DNA from: Polytrichum commune
Lineage: Eukaryota > Streptophyta > Polytrichopsida > Polytrichales > Polytrichaceae
Length of the DNA stretch: 64,000 nt
Assembly: GCA_950295325.1 (NCBI GenBank)
Contig: OX485805.1
Coordinates: 16,851,501 to 16,915,500, forward strand
Direction: 5' to 3'
Positions 46,963 through 57,240 of the stretch are shown here, piece after piece. The stretch's first letter is position 1. Each line of letters starts with the position of its first letter. Position numbers and translations under genes: made by a program. The notes under the pieces are model-generated. The model searched no databases. It was not told the DNA's origin and saw only the letters and a program-made list of their open reading frames with translations.

Positions 46963-47421
46963 GTTAACTTAAGTGAAGCTTGGGAATTTCATAAAGCGGG
47001 CTCCATGGGGGGGGGGGGGGGGGGGGGGCTACCCCATGGTTGGCGGAATGTTACTCTCAAGTAAGTGGGCAGCTGGGCAGCATGACCATCCAAATCTGTG
47101 TGTCCAGGTTATGTCTCCTCACACCCTATTTCAACCACCCTACAATAAAAGCCTCCCGTCCCATGCAACTAATAAATTCCCAAACACAACCCGGCAACTC
47201 GTTTTTTCCTTAAATAACTATACCCATCATCAAGTCATATGGGCTACTCTTACTTATACGTAGTAGTCTCGGAGCTTCTACATAGGCCGGTCCACCACAT
47301 GTGTGTATATATATATATATGATCGTATACCTTTTCGTAAATTTAGCATCCAACCCTCTATTTGCAATTGATGGAGCCTTTAGCTGCTGCTTCAATCCAC
47401 AAGCAGCTGCATGCGCAGACA
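46963..47421. other. Intergenic stretch with a very long poly-G tract
   Basis: Contains G22 at 47007-47028 and a (TA)n run near 47309-47322. No gene. Confidence 0.45.
47007..47028. repeat. Poly-G tract (22)
   Basis: Uninterrupted G22 in CTCCAT...CTACCCCATGG. Confidence 0.9.
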
Positions 47422-47484
47422 GTTTGAGCCAATGGTCGGGGAAAACCGACGGCTAGTTCATTATCAGCCGATGGATTTCCCCTC

Positions 47485-47715
47485 ATGGCCGGTCCAAATT
47501 TCCAACCATCGGATGGCAATCCGACTGTAATTTCAATCCTCCGGCAATTAGCCGATGGACCAGAAAATGTCCCGGAAATGTCTACATCTAACTTAGAAAG
47601 TATGATGCGTGTTGTTATAGAAGGCCCAGACAATGATTTTGATGACATTCTAACAAGTGCTCTAGATCTTTGGAAGGATGCTGCTAAGTTTCGCTATTTG
47701 TATAGCAATCCATAG
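47485..47715 (+). pseudogene. Remnant of a hAT transposase C-terminus
   Basis: A 76-codon frame inside the hAT derivative. Residues 33-76, found only in this copy, read SNLESMMRVVIEGPDNDF and continue to ALDLWKDAAKFRYLYSNP. From memory this resembles the end of plant hAT transposases, where a dimerisation (hATC) region closes with an L..LMR..IEGP...DF.....A..LW pattern. Residues 1-32 match DNA shared with the non-coding relative at 31313, so the start is arbitrary. The catalytic part is absent. The element's termini and 8-bp duplication support the assignment independently. Confidence 0.5.
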
Positions 47716-47834
47716 CGCTATTTGTCTGGGGCATCTGATGATTCACTTGAGGAAGTACCCTAAACCTTAAATTTTTTGAATTATGCAACCTTTCCATGAC
47801 CAAATCCAATTGCTTCTATGAAGAATTGGGGAAC

Positions 47835-47880
47835 CCTTGGCCTTCAAGCGGTGAAGGCATTGCTAGGTCAATTCCTGCCA
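47835..47880 (+). promoter_or_regulatory. tRNA-like box A/box B pair (possible Pol III promoter)
   Basis: TTGGCCTTCAAGCGGTGAAG resembles a Pol III box A and is followed after about 10 bp by TAGGTCAATTCCTGCC, a decayed box B. The relative at 31606-31660 (minus strand) has the better box B, TAGGTTCAATTCC. Box A carries extra bases relative to a tRNA, so function is doubtful. Confidence 0.3.
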
Positions 47881-48181
47881 TGGATATTAACTCTTCAAAT
47901 TTAAAGTTTTGAACATGCCTTTCTTTTCACTTATTCAAGATTTTGTACTAAGAAATGATTTCTAATAACTTTTCATACATTTTTTAAACAATTAGTGCCG
48001 ATATGAATTCCATTTAATCGGATATTGGCCAATGAAAATATGAAAATATAGGCAATTGGCCGATTGATTTTACAAAAGACCGGCTCTTGCCGATGTAAAT
48101 TGGGAAAAATCCGACCCTTCGTAGCAACTACCGGCAATTAGCCACTAAGGCTTCAAAAACTTCCCCAACTCTGGTTTGAGC

Positions 48182-48384
48182 CAACCGGTTGAGTTTGAGA
48201 AATAACCGGTTGAAGTTGGAGATTTCAGGAGAATTACGGATCATTTTAAAGGAATCTATAGACGAATATACCTCAAATGAATGGAAGCAGCAAAACCGGA
48301 AGAAGATGTCAACATGTAACCGGTTGGATGTAGAATCACTAGGATCTTGATAGACTATGTTGCCCAAGAACTCCCTGGGCGTTG
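48182..48384 (-). mobile_element. hAT-type MITE, CCGGTT family, lacking its left terminus
   Basis: It begins at AACCGGTTGAGTTTGAG, next to the preceding element's duplication, and ends with inverted CAACGCCCAGGGAG at 48384, followed by GTTTGAGC (48385-48392). The left ~30 bp of the family are missing. Sharing of the octamer with the neighbouring element is treated in the findings. Confidence 0.75.
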
Positions 48385-48392
48385 GTTTGAGC

Positions 48393-49811
48393 ATTGCTTT
48401 AGTACATACAGTCCACCCTCGATATGTGTTACTCCGATATGTGTTAAAATCATCACATTGTTCTGGTTCGTAACAGTGTTTTGTGGGACTGACATTATTC
48501 CAGGGAATTTTCCTGGATGTTTTCATACTCGGTGTGAATGTGGGGGATGTTTTGTGGAATATTGTCAATCCCACATCACACAGTGTTGTAGATTTGAATG
48601 ATGTTATGAATTGCATGTGTGTTGAGGAAAATCATAACATTATCCAGTTGAAGAGGGAGGTTGGGTGGGGACTGGGAATATGTGAGATGATATCCGGGAG
48701 TTCATACTAACCTTCATAGTGTCATCCACTTGTAGTGTCACTCCCTCTCTCTACTAACCTGAAATCCTAGGGTACGGACGTGCTCGGTTCAAATCTCCCT
48801 CCTTGTTGCCACGTTCCCTTTCATATATTATGGGCTTTGACATGGAAATAATCCACCGAAGAATTCAAACCACATGCTCACACATATCAAGTTGTCATCA
48901 ATTGTCATCGATTGTCATGATTTCAATGTTTACTTTGTGCTATTCCATAAAGTCACATGTTACACTAATTCTCCATTATCACACATCAATTGTTAACACT
49001 ACCAACCTCTTTGCATATTTGCTACGTGCACTTTGGTTGCCACATGCGTGATATTAGGGAGGTCAGAGCGTATGTCAGAGAATATGCTAGACTAAGTAGA
49101 TTTAGCTTGATAAACTCTACAATTCTCTACTAAACTTACCGGGAGATGGTCATGTAATATCAGAGAACCCCTCTTTTGACAACTTACAAACAATCTATTA
49201 ACAACATAATTGTTAAATGTGGACATCGCTTAGTTGGAATGGGGCAAATCAACCCGTACACTGGTTCCTTGGAGACAAGAGTTTAGGCATCCAACAAGGA
49301 ACGAGTGTATGGGTTGGTTCGCCCAAATCGCTTACTTGGGGCTTGGTTGGTGGCATGGCGATGTAGCTTACCAGGCCAATCCACCAACATCAACATGCAA
49401 CGTGTTGTAATCCGCGCCATCAAAAATAATAAAATTACCCTTTACATTACCCATATTAGTTTGGTTTTTTAACCCAAGATGTTTCACTTTATTTTAGAAA
49501 TGGAATGGCTCACTTGAGTTGAATAAATGTTGTGATTGCACTCCTTGGAAAAATCCTAAAAAACAAACTAGTAAGGGTTAATTGTTAATTGTTAAGAGAA
49601 TTTGTAAAATTTACACTCTCCTCTTCAATGAATTCACCTTGAAGAGTGTTGATTTGGATGAAGTAAGGCTATGAAATTTTATAGCTTGGACAAAACTAGC
49701 ATAAGACGTAAACCCTAAACCTTAAGCCCTACTACCATACTAAAACAACCGACATTGGGATCTACAAAGAGTGAAACTGGACTCACTGTGAATGCACATG
49801 TTGTGAATTGA
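48393..49811. other. Intergenic stretch with a hairpin
   Basis: Apart from the hairpin at 49240-49325 no feature is recognised. A 162-codon minus frame starting near 48616 runs across MITE boundaries and is rejected as a gene. Confidence 0.4.
49240..49325. repeat. Imperfect hairpin, ~32-bp stem
   Basis: TGGGGCAAATCAACCCGTAC and the following CTGGTTCCTTGG pair with the complement of CCAACAAGGAACGAG and GTATGGGTTGGTTCGCCCA, across a ~20-bp loop. It could be a very small MITE remnant or a structured RNA. No target duplication is clear. Confidence 0.6.
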
Positions 49812-50099
49812 AATTTAAACATTCCCTACACACCTACTGAGGAGGAGATTATAGGTAATCTTGATGAAATAGATGATGTAACTAATAATGAACCTATTGA
49901 AGAAGTTGACAATGTGCAAATTGGTGATGTGGTGGTAGATAGAGTGGGATTCAAGGATGCCAAAAGTACATTTTTGACCTTGAAACAATTTTTGGAACAA
50001 AGACATATTGACGTTACACCTCCCATCCAGAGCATTCGAACGCTTAAAAAAAAAAAACAGGATCTTGGTGTGCACAAGAATCTCATCAAACTACTATAG
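49812..50099 (+). pseudogene. Possible pogo/Tigger-like transposase C-terminus remnant
   Basis: A frame opens just after a TGA at 49809 and runs 95 codons to TAG. It starts with an acidic stretch (TPTEEEIIGNLDEIDD), then VGFKDAKSTFLTLKQFLEQR, then a basic tail after KKKK. An acidic linker followed by an A..x.L..L..FLEQ helix is reminiscent of the C-terminal region of CENP-B/pogo/Tigger-like DDE transposases, which duplicate TA on insertion. The catalytic DDE domain is not present upstream. The match is by pattern memory only, so an unrelated gene remnant is possible. Confidence 0.3.
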
Positions 50100-50328
50100 A
50101 TTCGTTCTTCCATTACACTTAGATGTATATCTTGTGTTGTTTCATCCTTTATATATATATTTTTAATTTCCAAAATCACATAAATGTTATTCATGTAAGT
50201 GCTACAGATTGTCTATGCTACCTCCGATAAGTGTTAAAGTAGCAACACCACAAAAGTGTCACAAGTTTCCTTGCTCCAAAGTGTTAACGAAATTTCAAGG
50301 GTGAACCATATTCTTCATGATTCATGAC

Positions 50329-50964
50329 CAGTGTCCGGCAGATTTTTGGGCATAATCAATCGAGATCCTATTGTTCCCAATATCCACCGCTTACTAGTTG
50401 ACATCCATTGGTTACTTTATTATAATTTGAGGAATATTCTATAGGTTCTTCTACATCCATTGGTAATTTTTCCTGAAGTCTTCGTTGACATCCATCGGTT
50501 ACTTTATTATAATTTGAGGAATATTCTATAGATTCTTCTACATCCATTGGTAAATTTTCCTAAAGTCTTGAAATTGAACCAGTTGTCTCTCAAGCTCAAC
50601 CCATTCATCTGTAACTACACTAAATAGGTAGATTAGTGTTGGAAACACTAATAGTCAACGAAAACGCTAAATGTAAATTGTCTCTATAGTGTTAGAACAC
50701 TAAATGTCAACTCTAACACTATTTGTACCAAGTAGTAACTTTAAATATTTACATGAGCGCATTTAGTGTTAGATGATATTTTGTAAATCTTAGAATGAAG
50801 AATTGAAGGAAGAAGAATATGAGAATCTCGTAAAAGGTATAATTTGTTCAAACCCTATTCAAACACTAATTGTAATATCAGTTGAAAATTAGTGTTTTAG
50901 GTAACTATTGCATCTAACACTAATCTACCTATTTAGTGTAGCTGTCGATTCTCCCCGTTCATTG
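50329..50964 (+). mobile_element. hAT-type MITE, CCGGTT family, with internal duplication and nested MITE
   Basis: Ends CAGTGTCCGGCAGATTTTTG and, inverted, CAATGAACGGGGAG. Flanking octamers TTCATGAC (50321) and TTCACGAC (50965) match at 7 of 8. An 87-bp segment is duplicated in tandem (GACATCCATTGG at 50400, GACATCCATCGG at 50487), and a 321-bp TA MITE is inserted at 50618. Removing both leaves about 226 bp, the family length. Confidence 0.85.
50618..50938. mobile_element. TA-flanked MITE, 321 bp, nested in a hAT MITE
   Basis: Inverted termini CACTAAATAGGTAGATTAGT are flanked by TA (50616-50617, 50939-50940). Deleting the element and one TA restores the host MITE as GTAACTAGCTGTCG, matching GTAACTAACTGCCGG in the 10306 copy, which confirms the 2-bp duplication. 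AACACTAA motifs recur inside. No ORF. Confidence 0.9.
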
Positions 50965-51323
50965 TTCACGACGAATCGGGATTGATCAATTGATGTAATA
51001 TAAGTAGTGATCGACCCCTATAATGTATGTATGTATGCATGTGGGTGTTATTTGGTTCATTTGCCATGTTCTTGGACCAACTTCCACCCATTCCGTTGAC
51101 ACAACGGAGCGAGTGTTGGATTGGCGATTCTACAATGAATTATCGGTAACAATACGATTGAAAATCAGACCTCTCTTGATTTATTTATGGTTATTAGAAG
51201 TGCACGTGTTGTGAGTTTCTTAACTAAATACATAAATCTTCCTACAATTGTGTTCACTATTGAATGTGGAGTAGTTAATTAGATTTGAATATGTGGTCAT
51301 GACATACGGATTTCTTTTCTCCT

Positions 51324-51336
51324 CCCCCCCCCCCCC
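51324..51336. repeat. Poly-C tract (13)
   Basis: Downstream of a decayed R1 piece (AAATCTTCCTACAATTGTGT at about 51225). Confidence 0.85.
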
Positions 51337-51508
51337 TTCCATCAATCTATGAAACCTATTATTTTGATTGATATAAAAAAAAACTTTAGTGTGTTGGTGT
51401 ATTTAAAACTTTTAGTACTTTATGAAGGAACATGCACTCAAAATATTTTAGTGGGAGATCCATGATAATGGTTCTTATTCCAAAATATATGAGTAACTTA
51501 GATGTATA

Positions 51509-51662
51509 GCCCACCCACACTTACTAGTGCGGGCTACCAGTGAACAGTTCCTACCAGGATTGGTTACATCCAGTGGCTCTCACTAGCTAAACCAACTCTA
51601 AAAGTGGTCCTTGCTAGTAGGAATTGTTCATTGGTGACCCGCACCAGTAAGTGTGGGTGAGC
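51509..51662. mobile_element. TA-flanked palindromic MITE, 154 bp
   Basis: Inverted arms of about 47 bp (GCCCACCCACACTTACTAGT at the left, GCTCACCCACACTTACTGGT inverted at the right) enclose a ~60-bp loop and are flanked by TA. Transcribed, it would fold into a long hairpin. No other copy in the window. Confidence 0.75.
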
Positions 51663-51664
51663 TA

Positions 51665-52639
51665 GCAGTCAAGAAATGACCCCCTTTGAAGCTTTCTCTT
51701 GTTTATCAACTCTTGTATAAGGCAAGCCTTTAGGGGTTGATGAGGTAAGAACTCTATGCATAACATACCTTCACCGGGGCTTTCCAACAACCATGTCAAC
51801 TCATTTATCCGGAAATATGCTTGTAAGGTTATTAGCCATAGATGTATTATTTTTCAATTTAATTGGACCCCGGTATTTTTGTTAAAAGAATGAGAGTCTC
51901 CAAGTTAGTTTAGCGAGATTGAGTTGAAATGAATTAACCACAAACATGTACTAATATATGCAGTTGGGTCATCCCACCCTAACCCATCAACATTACACAT
52001 TGTGTTGGATATATGTTACCACAATAATAAAATACGTGACATTTGTCTTTTTATGGCCGTTGTGATACAAACCGATATACAAAGTTCTAAGTTTTGGAAA
52101 CTTCATTTTGACCCAAGGTAATTTGCATGGGTGAAGACACAACCTCGATGTGCAAAGGTAACATGATTGCACATATATGTATAGAGAGTGGGTCAACTTT
52201 AGAGAGTCCTCCCATCTACATAGCAATGAAGATGAGGTGGCTTGCCACATAGGCAAATATTGATTGGTTCTCAAGAGCCTAACTAAGAGCCATACTATGC
52301 GCCCTCGTTCCTACCATGTCTACCTACCAAGGAAATAGTATCTATCACCACATTGACCGTGGCTTGCCACTTGTCATGACTACTACGCTTTGATAGTAGA
52401 TATTTACCTATATTTATGGTGGCTCACTCCTACTATTTACATTGGTCACTATCCATAAGCATGTTATGTAGTCCATAGCTTATAGTGAGTGCCCACTCGC
52501 ATTATACTTGTACCATAACTCCGTAATATGCATGTAAAACACAACCTTGAGGAAGGTGAGAATATAGGGAAATGGTTCATGACTTGAACTTATGAATTCA
52601 TTGAAACTCTTAAAATAACATAGAAGACCCAAAATATGT
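51665..52639. other. Intergenic stretch
   Basis: No gene or assigned repeat. Confidence 0.35.
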
Positions 52640-53060
52640 GTAGTAAGATTGGACTGAATGATCGACTAACCTATTCAAGACAAGTTTTCAACAAAGATGT
52701 CACTTTATTCATGATGGATGAGTTTAACCAAGGTAAGCGGCTTAATTTGGTTACTTGTCCTAAATGGTCACCTATGTATGAGTGGTGGGTGGTTAGGTGC
52801 AAATCTAAGATTGGACACGTTAAAAATTATGTGTTTACAACTTTACATGGAGTTGGACTACGTGCTTAGAATGTGTTAAACCATTATAGGCTCAAGCTTC
52901 AACATGGTTAGGGGGGTCTATGTGGCCTTCGCATGGCTCACTGAAAGTGAACTTCGACAGTTCATAACAATTTGAGATTAGTTCCAAAACTTCACACGAT
53001 TGTTCGTAAATCCTTCAAATGGTTATGCGCGTGCACATAAATTTTAACTTCATGAATCCG
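52640..53060 (-). repeat. R1 dispersed repeat, minus orientation
   Basis: Landmarks: GAGTGGTGGGTGGTTAGGTG, AAATCTAAGATTGGACACG, GGAGTTGGACTACGTGCTTA and AACCATTATAGGCTCAAGC. The 77-codon frame at 52636 lies within it. Confidence 0.55.
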
Positions 53061-53479
53061 AGTAGTATAAGGGGAATAAGGTCCACCTACTTTACATGGC
53101 ATGGATCTATAGCATGCACATAGATACCACGTAATTATGATCTAAAAACATGGGCTTATATTCATGTCGGTGAAAACACCAACACTTGTTTTCATGTTCT
53201 TTTTTCTTTTCTTTTCTTAATATCTATTGGAATGCAATTACAACCTCCATCTGAAGTTTGCTAAGCTAACTACACATTCAAGCACATCCACCTCACTTTA
53301 CAAATGTAATACAATCTAATAGATTGAGTAGAAAGCTCTAAATGATGTGCATAATCTCTTCCTTATGAAAATTACGTTGGGTTATGGGCACTACGTGGAC
53401 CAAGCTTGCAACCACCCAATGGCTAGTATCTAGTCCAAAAACTATGTTGATTTTAAATCATCCCCAATGTATGATTTGG

Positions 53480-53850
53480 TTTCAAGAAATAAAAAATTCG
53501 TTTAAGAACGGAATTGGAGTTCTATAATAGTTCAAACAAGAGAACGAAGATCACACCGATTGTGCGCTTTGAGGGCACCGAAGAGCAAGGTATGCTACAA
53601 ACAAATTCTCTTAAGACAAGTGTACAATATGGTAACCACTCCAAATTCGATAGTCAACGTAATGGTGGTGGGGGGGGGGGGGGGGGCTAAATGTGACCAT
53701 TTAACAAACACAAGAATCTTCACTTTGATGGCGAATGAGATATTTCCATACGAGCTCTGAAACTTATGAGCAAAGTGGCCACATCCTTAGGTTGGGTTTG
53801 CTAACCAATTTGTAATAAGATCATACATGTGGTAGCTGTATGAACCGGAA
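53480..53850 (-). repeat. R1 dispersed repeat, minus orientation, with expanded poly-G
   Basis: Landmarks: ATGGTAACCACTCCAAATTC, then the G17 tract (53670-53686), AAGAATCTTCACTTTGATGG, CATACGAGCTCTGAAACTTA and AAAGTGGCCACATCCTTAGG. The G-run stands where other copies read GGGAGGACC. Confidence 0.65.
53670..53686. repeat. Poly-G tract (17) at the R1 expansion site
   Basis: Complement of the poly-C seen at the same site in the plus-orientation R1 copies at 42840 and 57251. Confidence 0.9.
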
Positions 53851-53918
53851 AAAAATATTCCCAAGTAGAGGAAAAAACAATTTTTTTTTAAAAAAAAACA
53901 TGTGTTTTTGTAGATTTA

Positions 53919-53940
53919 CCCCCCCCCCCCCCCCCCCCCC
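53919..53940. repeat. Poly-C tract (22)
   Basis: Preceded by an (A)n/(T)n-rich stretch (T9A10 at about 53881) and followed by AAATATAAAA. Confidence 0.9.
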
Positions 53941-56900
53941 AAATATAAAAAATTTGAAATGAAAACTATGTTGTCACCCAAAACCATCATGGGAGCTTGA
54001 GATGCATAGACTGAACATTCTCATGATCAACATACACTTATCATGCAAGATTTCTAGGGTGTTGGTTTTGGGGATGTCTAGGTTTAAGATGCTCCTACCT
54101 TAATTGCACGTTTCATATTCTACGTGGTCAAAAAAGTAACGAAATGAGACCTATAGAAGGGTACATATATGTTAGAAGGGTACATATATACCTCTAATTT
54201 TGGAAGGTTCCCTCTATTTAAGGGAAACATGTTGTTGAATCTACACATTCCGACCATAAATGTGTGTGTGGGTGTACTTTTAATAAAATGGAATAAAAAA
54301 ATTCATCATATGTGTTGTCATTTAAACCTTTGTAAGGAGCAATTGTTGATGAGTCAGCCACGCCATTTTGAGCTCATTGGAAATTGGAGTGACTAAATAA
54401 AACCTCATGTGCCACATAGCACATTCACTTAAGTTCCTTGAAGCCTTCAGAAGCTCATACTAGGGGCACATGGAGAGCCACGATTGCTCTCATGTTGATC
54501 GTGTGAGAAATCCTCCATATTAAATTGCTTGGAGAATGGTTGTAGTGTCATGGTTTTAGGTCATTTACAAGGGTCACGGATGGAGGGAGGTATCATCCAC
54601 GAGCGCACCTCTCATTCATCCAACATAAACGCCCTAAAATAGTGTGCCGTGCCGGATGGTATTTTTAAAGAACCGTGCCGGAAGTAGTTCTAAAGACCTT
54701 AAATTAATGTGCTCGAGGTTACTTGAGATGAACCGGCAACAAACGTATAGGAGGTCGAGGTTTATGTTAGATGGGTGAGAAGTACGTTTGTATACGACAA
54801 CTCCCTTTCTCTCCAAGGATCATGGGTCGTCGCTGTTGGGTTCTTTTGTCACTACGAGGTAGATTCAAGTATCCACGTAATATTGGTGTTGTAGATTCAG
54901 GATATCTAAAAACTTTACCTGGTAGAGTCAAAGAACCAATGGCAATGACCTGTGATCCTTGTAGTGGGTCCAAAACACATGTTTGACTTTTTTTTCTACA
55001 CATTGTAATGTTTCGATCTTGTGAAGTGTACAATTTGTCATCCTAGTCAGATCCCCATAGACTAAAATTGACTATGTGTCATTCCATGAATCACGGTTTT
55101 CACCATGGTCCTCTATATACCACGTAAAAATTCCAAATTTCACAATATATTTTGATTGCTTGATCATTTATGCTTGCAACTTTCCACCAATCTAAAGTAT
55201 CCACTAAGTTTATCGTCAGTGTAATGTGGATATTTTTGTTTGGGCAATCGCCTCTACCCCCACATATCAACATACACATTTACGTTATAGTCTTCCGCTT
55301 TTGGACACGTGGACAACTGAAATATGTGAGAGAATTCCCAACTTCACAAAAGTGCCATCCACATGGTCTGATCTACCATATGAGATGGACAATTTTCTTT
55401 AATGAACTGATGATTAGACTGAATTGTTTTAAGCAATTTTGGGAAGATTTCACTTTGGTCTTTTACAAGCATGTGTAGTGAGACCAAATTGGCAACTTTG
55501 ATGTTTTATTTGGTCTTCCGATAAACATTGAAAATACAATAGTCGTGGTATAAACGGTTTTCATCCTTACACCTTGTCAACATCCATCCACATCAAATGG
55601 AGATGGTGTCAACCCACAGCATTAAACCTGCAGCCTTTATGCTCGTACCCTTGGGTGCTAATGCACTAAGTTAGAACCTTCTAAGATGGAGAGGGGTGCT
55701 AATTAAAACTGTCGCTTTAACCGCCAAGCACTTCAATAATATGCTTAAGTTCAAAAAGTTTTGCATGACTCATGTTTGGAATTGACATGGGATTTTAATG
55801 CACCGAAGTTTGAGTTAATTGAATTCCGTATGCAAGAGCTATAGAGTAGAGGCGCCCATAACCAATCACTTAAGAAGTTATGTGCCAAAGTGGAGAAGTA
55901 TAATGGTGAGTGGAGTTTTTTTTTCTATGTAGAAAGATAGAAATCAAGAGGACTGCAAATTTGTTGGTAAGTTTATTACTTGAATTAAAAAGATTGTGAT
56001 TTTTGGAAGCCAAAAGTTGGCATGAACACATTACCAACGTCTACAGTCCGCTCATGTTTAGACAAATTCTTCATCAGTGTGGCACTCAAAACCAGGGACA
56101 TGTGTCATGGAATTATTGATTCTGTGGTGATACTATAACCAAAGTTGGAGACTTAGGGTTAGTCTCCATGTAGGCCACTACGTCCACTAGGTCCTAGTGG
56201 AAATGTAGATTCTACTAGAATTTGGTGGGTGAGCCGCCTTCATGGAACTAACCCTTAGAAACTGTGAAATGTGGAACTTTATTTTAACCACCTACCAAAA
56301 GAAAATACCGAAACCAGTCCTAGCTTCATCGAGATTATGGCACCCTATAGCTTCCCAATGAGATCATGATCATGTAGGTGGTTCTACTCTAAAAGGGTTT
56401 GAGTTTCATTGGTACATGACCCAAAGTCAACACGGATTTTATGATGCACCTCATAGGGTCGAGGCATCCATAGTGGACCATGTCCATTTAACCACTCCCC
56501 TAGGGTCATGTAATGCCAACATGGATGAGATCTATGTTTTTTTAGGTGAACATCATAATGGTTTATGTGGTGGCGGGCTTGTGATTGATTACCCTCATAA
56601 GATTCTTGACAACTGTCATAGCCAAGCATTGGATTTTAGATGAGTTGTTATAGGTTAACCTATAGATCGAATATGTGTTACCTAACTATACTGCTTCGAA
56701 GCTTGTAGCAGTTTCCGTAGTCATTAAAAATAAATAAATTGCATTCTTCTTAAAATTTGTTTCTCTTCGCAAGAAAATGAATTCCCTGCTATTACTCCTC
56801 CTAAATAGATGCAACCTCTCTTATTTTATTGGTTACAAATGCCTTGATCTTTGTGGCAAAGAACCAAACACAATTTCTATTCTATTGTTTTGAAACTAAT

Positions 56901-57240
56901 TTTGTACGGGCACCTATGGCACAAGTTCATAGAGCAAAGAAGAAGTCTCTTTATATCATGCATGTTATGTTTTAATTGCTATCAAGATTGTTTGAAGTAA
57001 CAATAAAGAACATAACATTCACGGTATAAAAAGACTTCTTCCCTCGTTATCACTTGCACATGCGACTAGCATTTTGTAAATACATCCAGATCTAGTTGGC
57101 AAAGGCTGCCTCCAAAGACCAATTCAAGCCGGCCTTTCCTGTATTCAAGAAAATGGCATTTTGACAAGTTTGCGTGCCATTTGACGTTTTCACGAATACC
57201 ATGTTTTCATCATCAAATTGAAAGATTATCATTGATAGTC
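53941..57240. other. Intergenic stretch
   Basis: No gene is recognised. Around 54767-55033 both strands are open over more than 70 codons and the sequence is less AT-rich, but neither translation is recognisable. The same holds for overlapping frames at 56384-56643. Confidence 0.35.

Larger units (their letters stand above)
47430..48173. mobile_element. hAT deletion derivative with transposase tail, 744 bp
   Basis: Flanked by a perfect 8-bp duplication GTTTGAGC (47422-47429, 48174-48181). Ends CAATGGTCGGGGAAAACCG and, inverted, CAGAGTTGGGGAAG; both CAATG and CAGAG fit the hAT consensus YARNG. Inverted relative of 31313-31977, but it keeps an extra middle segment (about 47578-47717). tRNA-like boxes lie at 47835-47880. 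Its first ~30 bp also resemble the terminus of the 230-bp CCGGTT MITEs, so the two families are probably related. Confidence 0.85.

Noticed and set aside
48128-48616. 162-codon minus-strand open frame
   Set aside because: It crosses the junction of a hAT derivative and a CCGGTT MITE and their target duplications; its translation simply reads through repeat DNA.
50618-50938. CACTA (EnSpm) superfamily assignment based on the CACTA start
   Set aside because: Restoring the host MITE shows a 2-bp TA duplication, whereas CACTA elements duplicate 3 bp.
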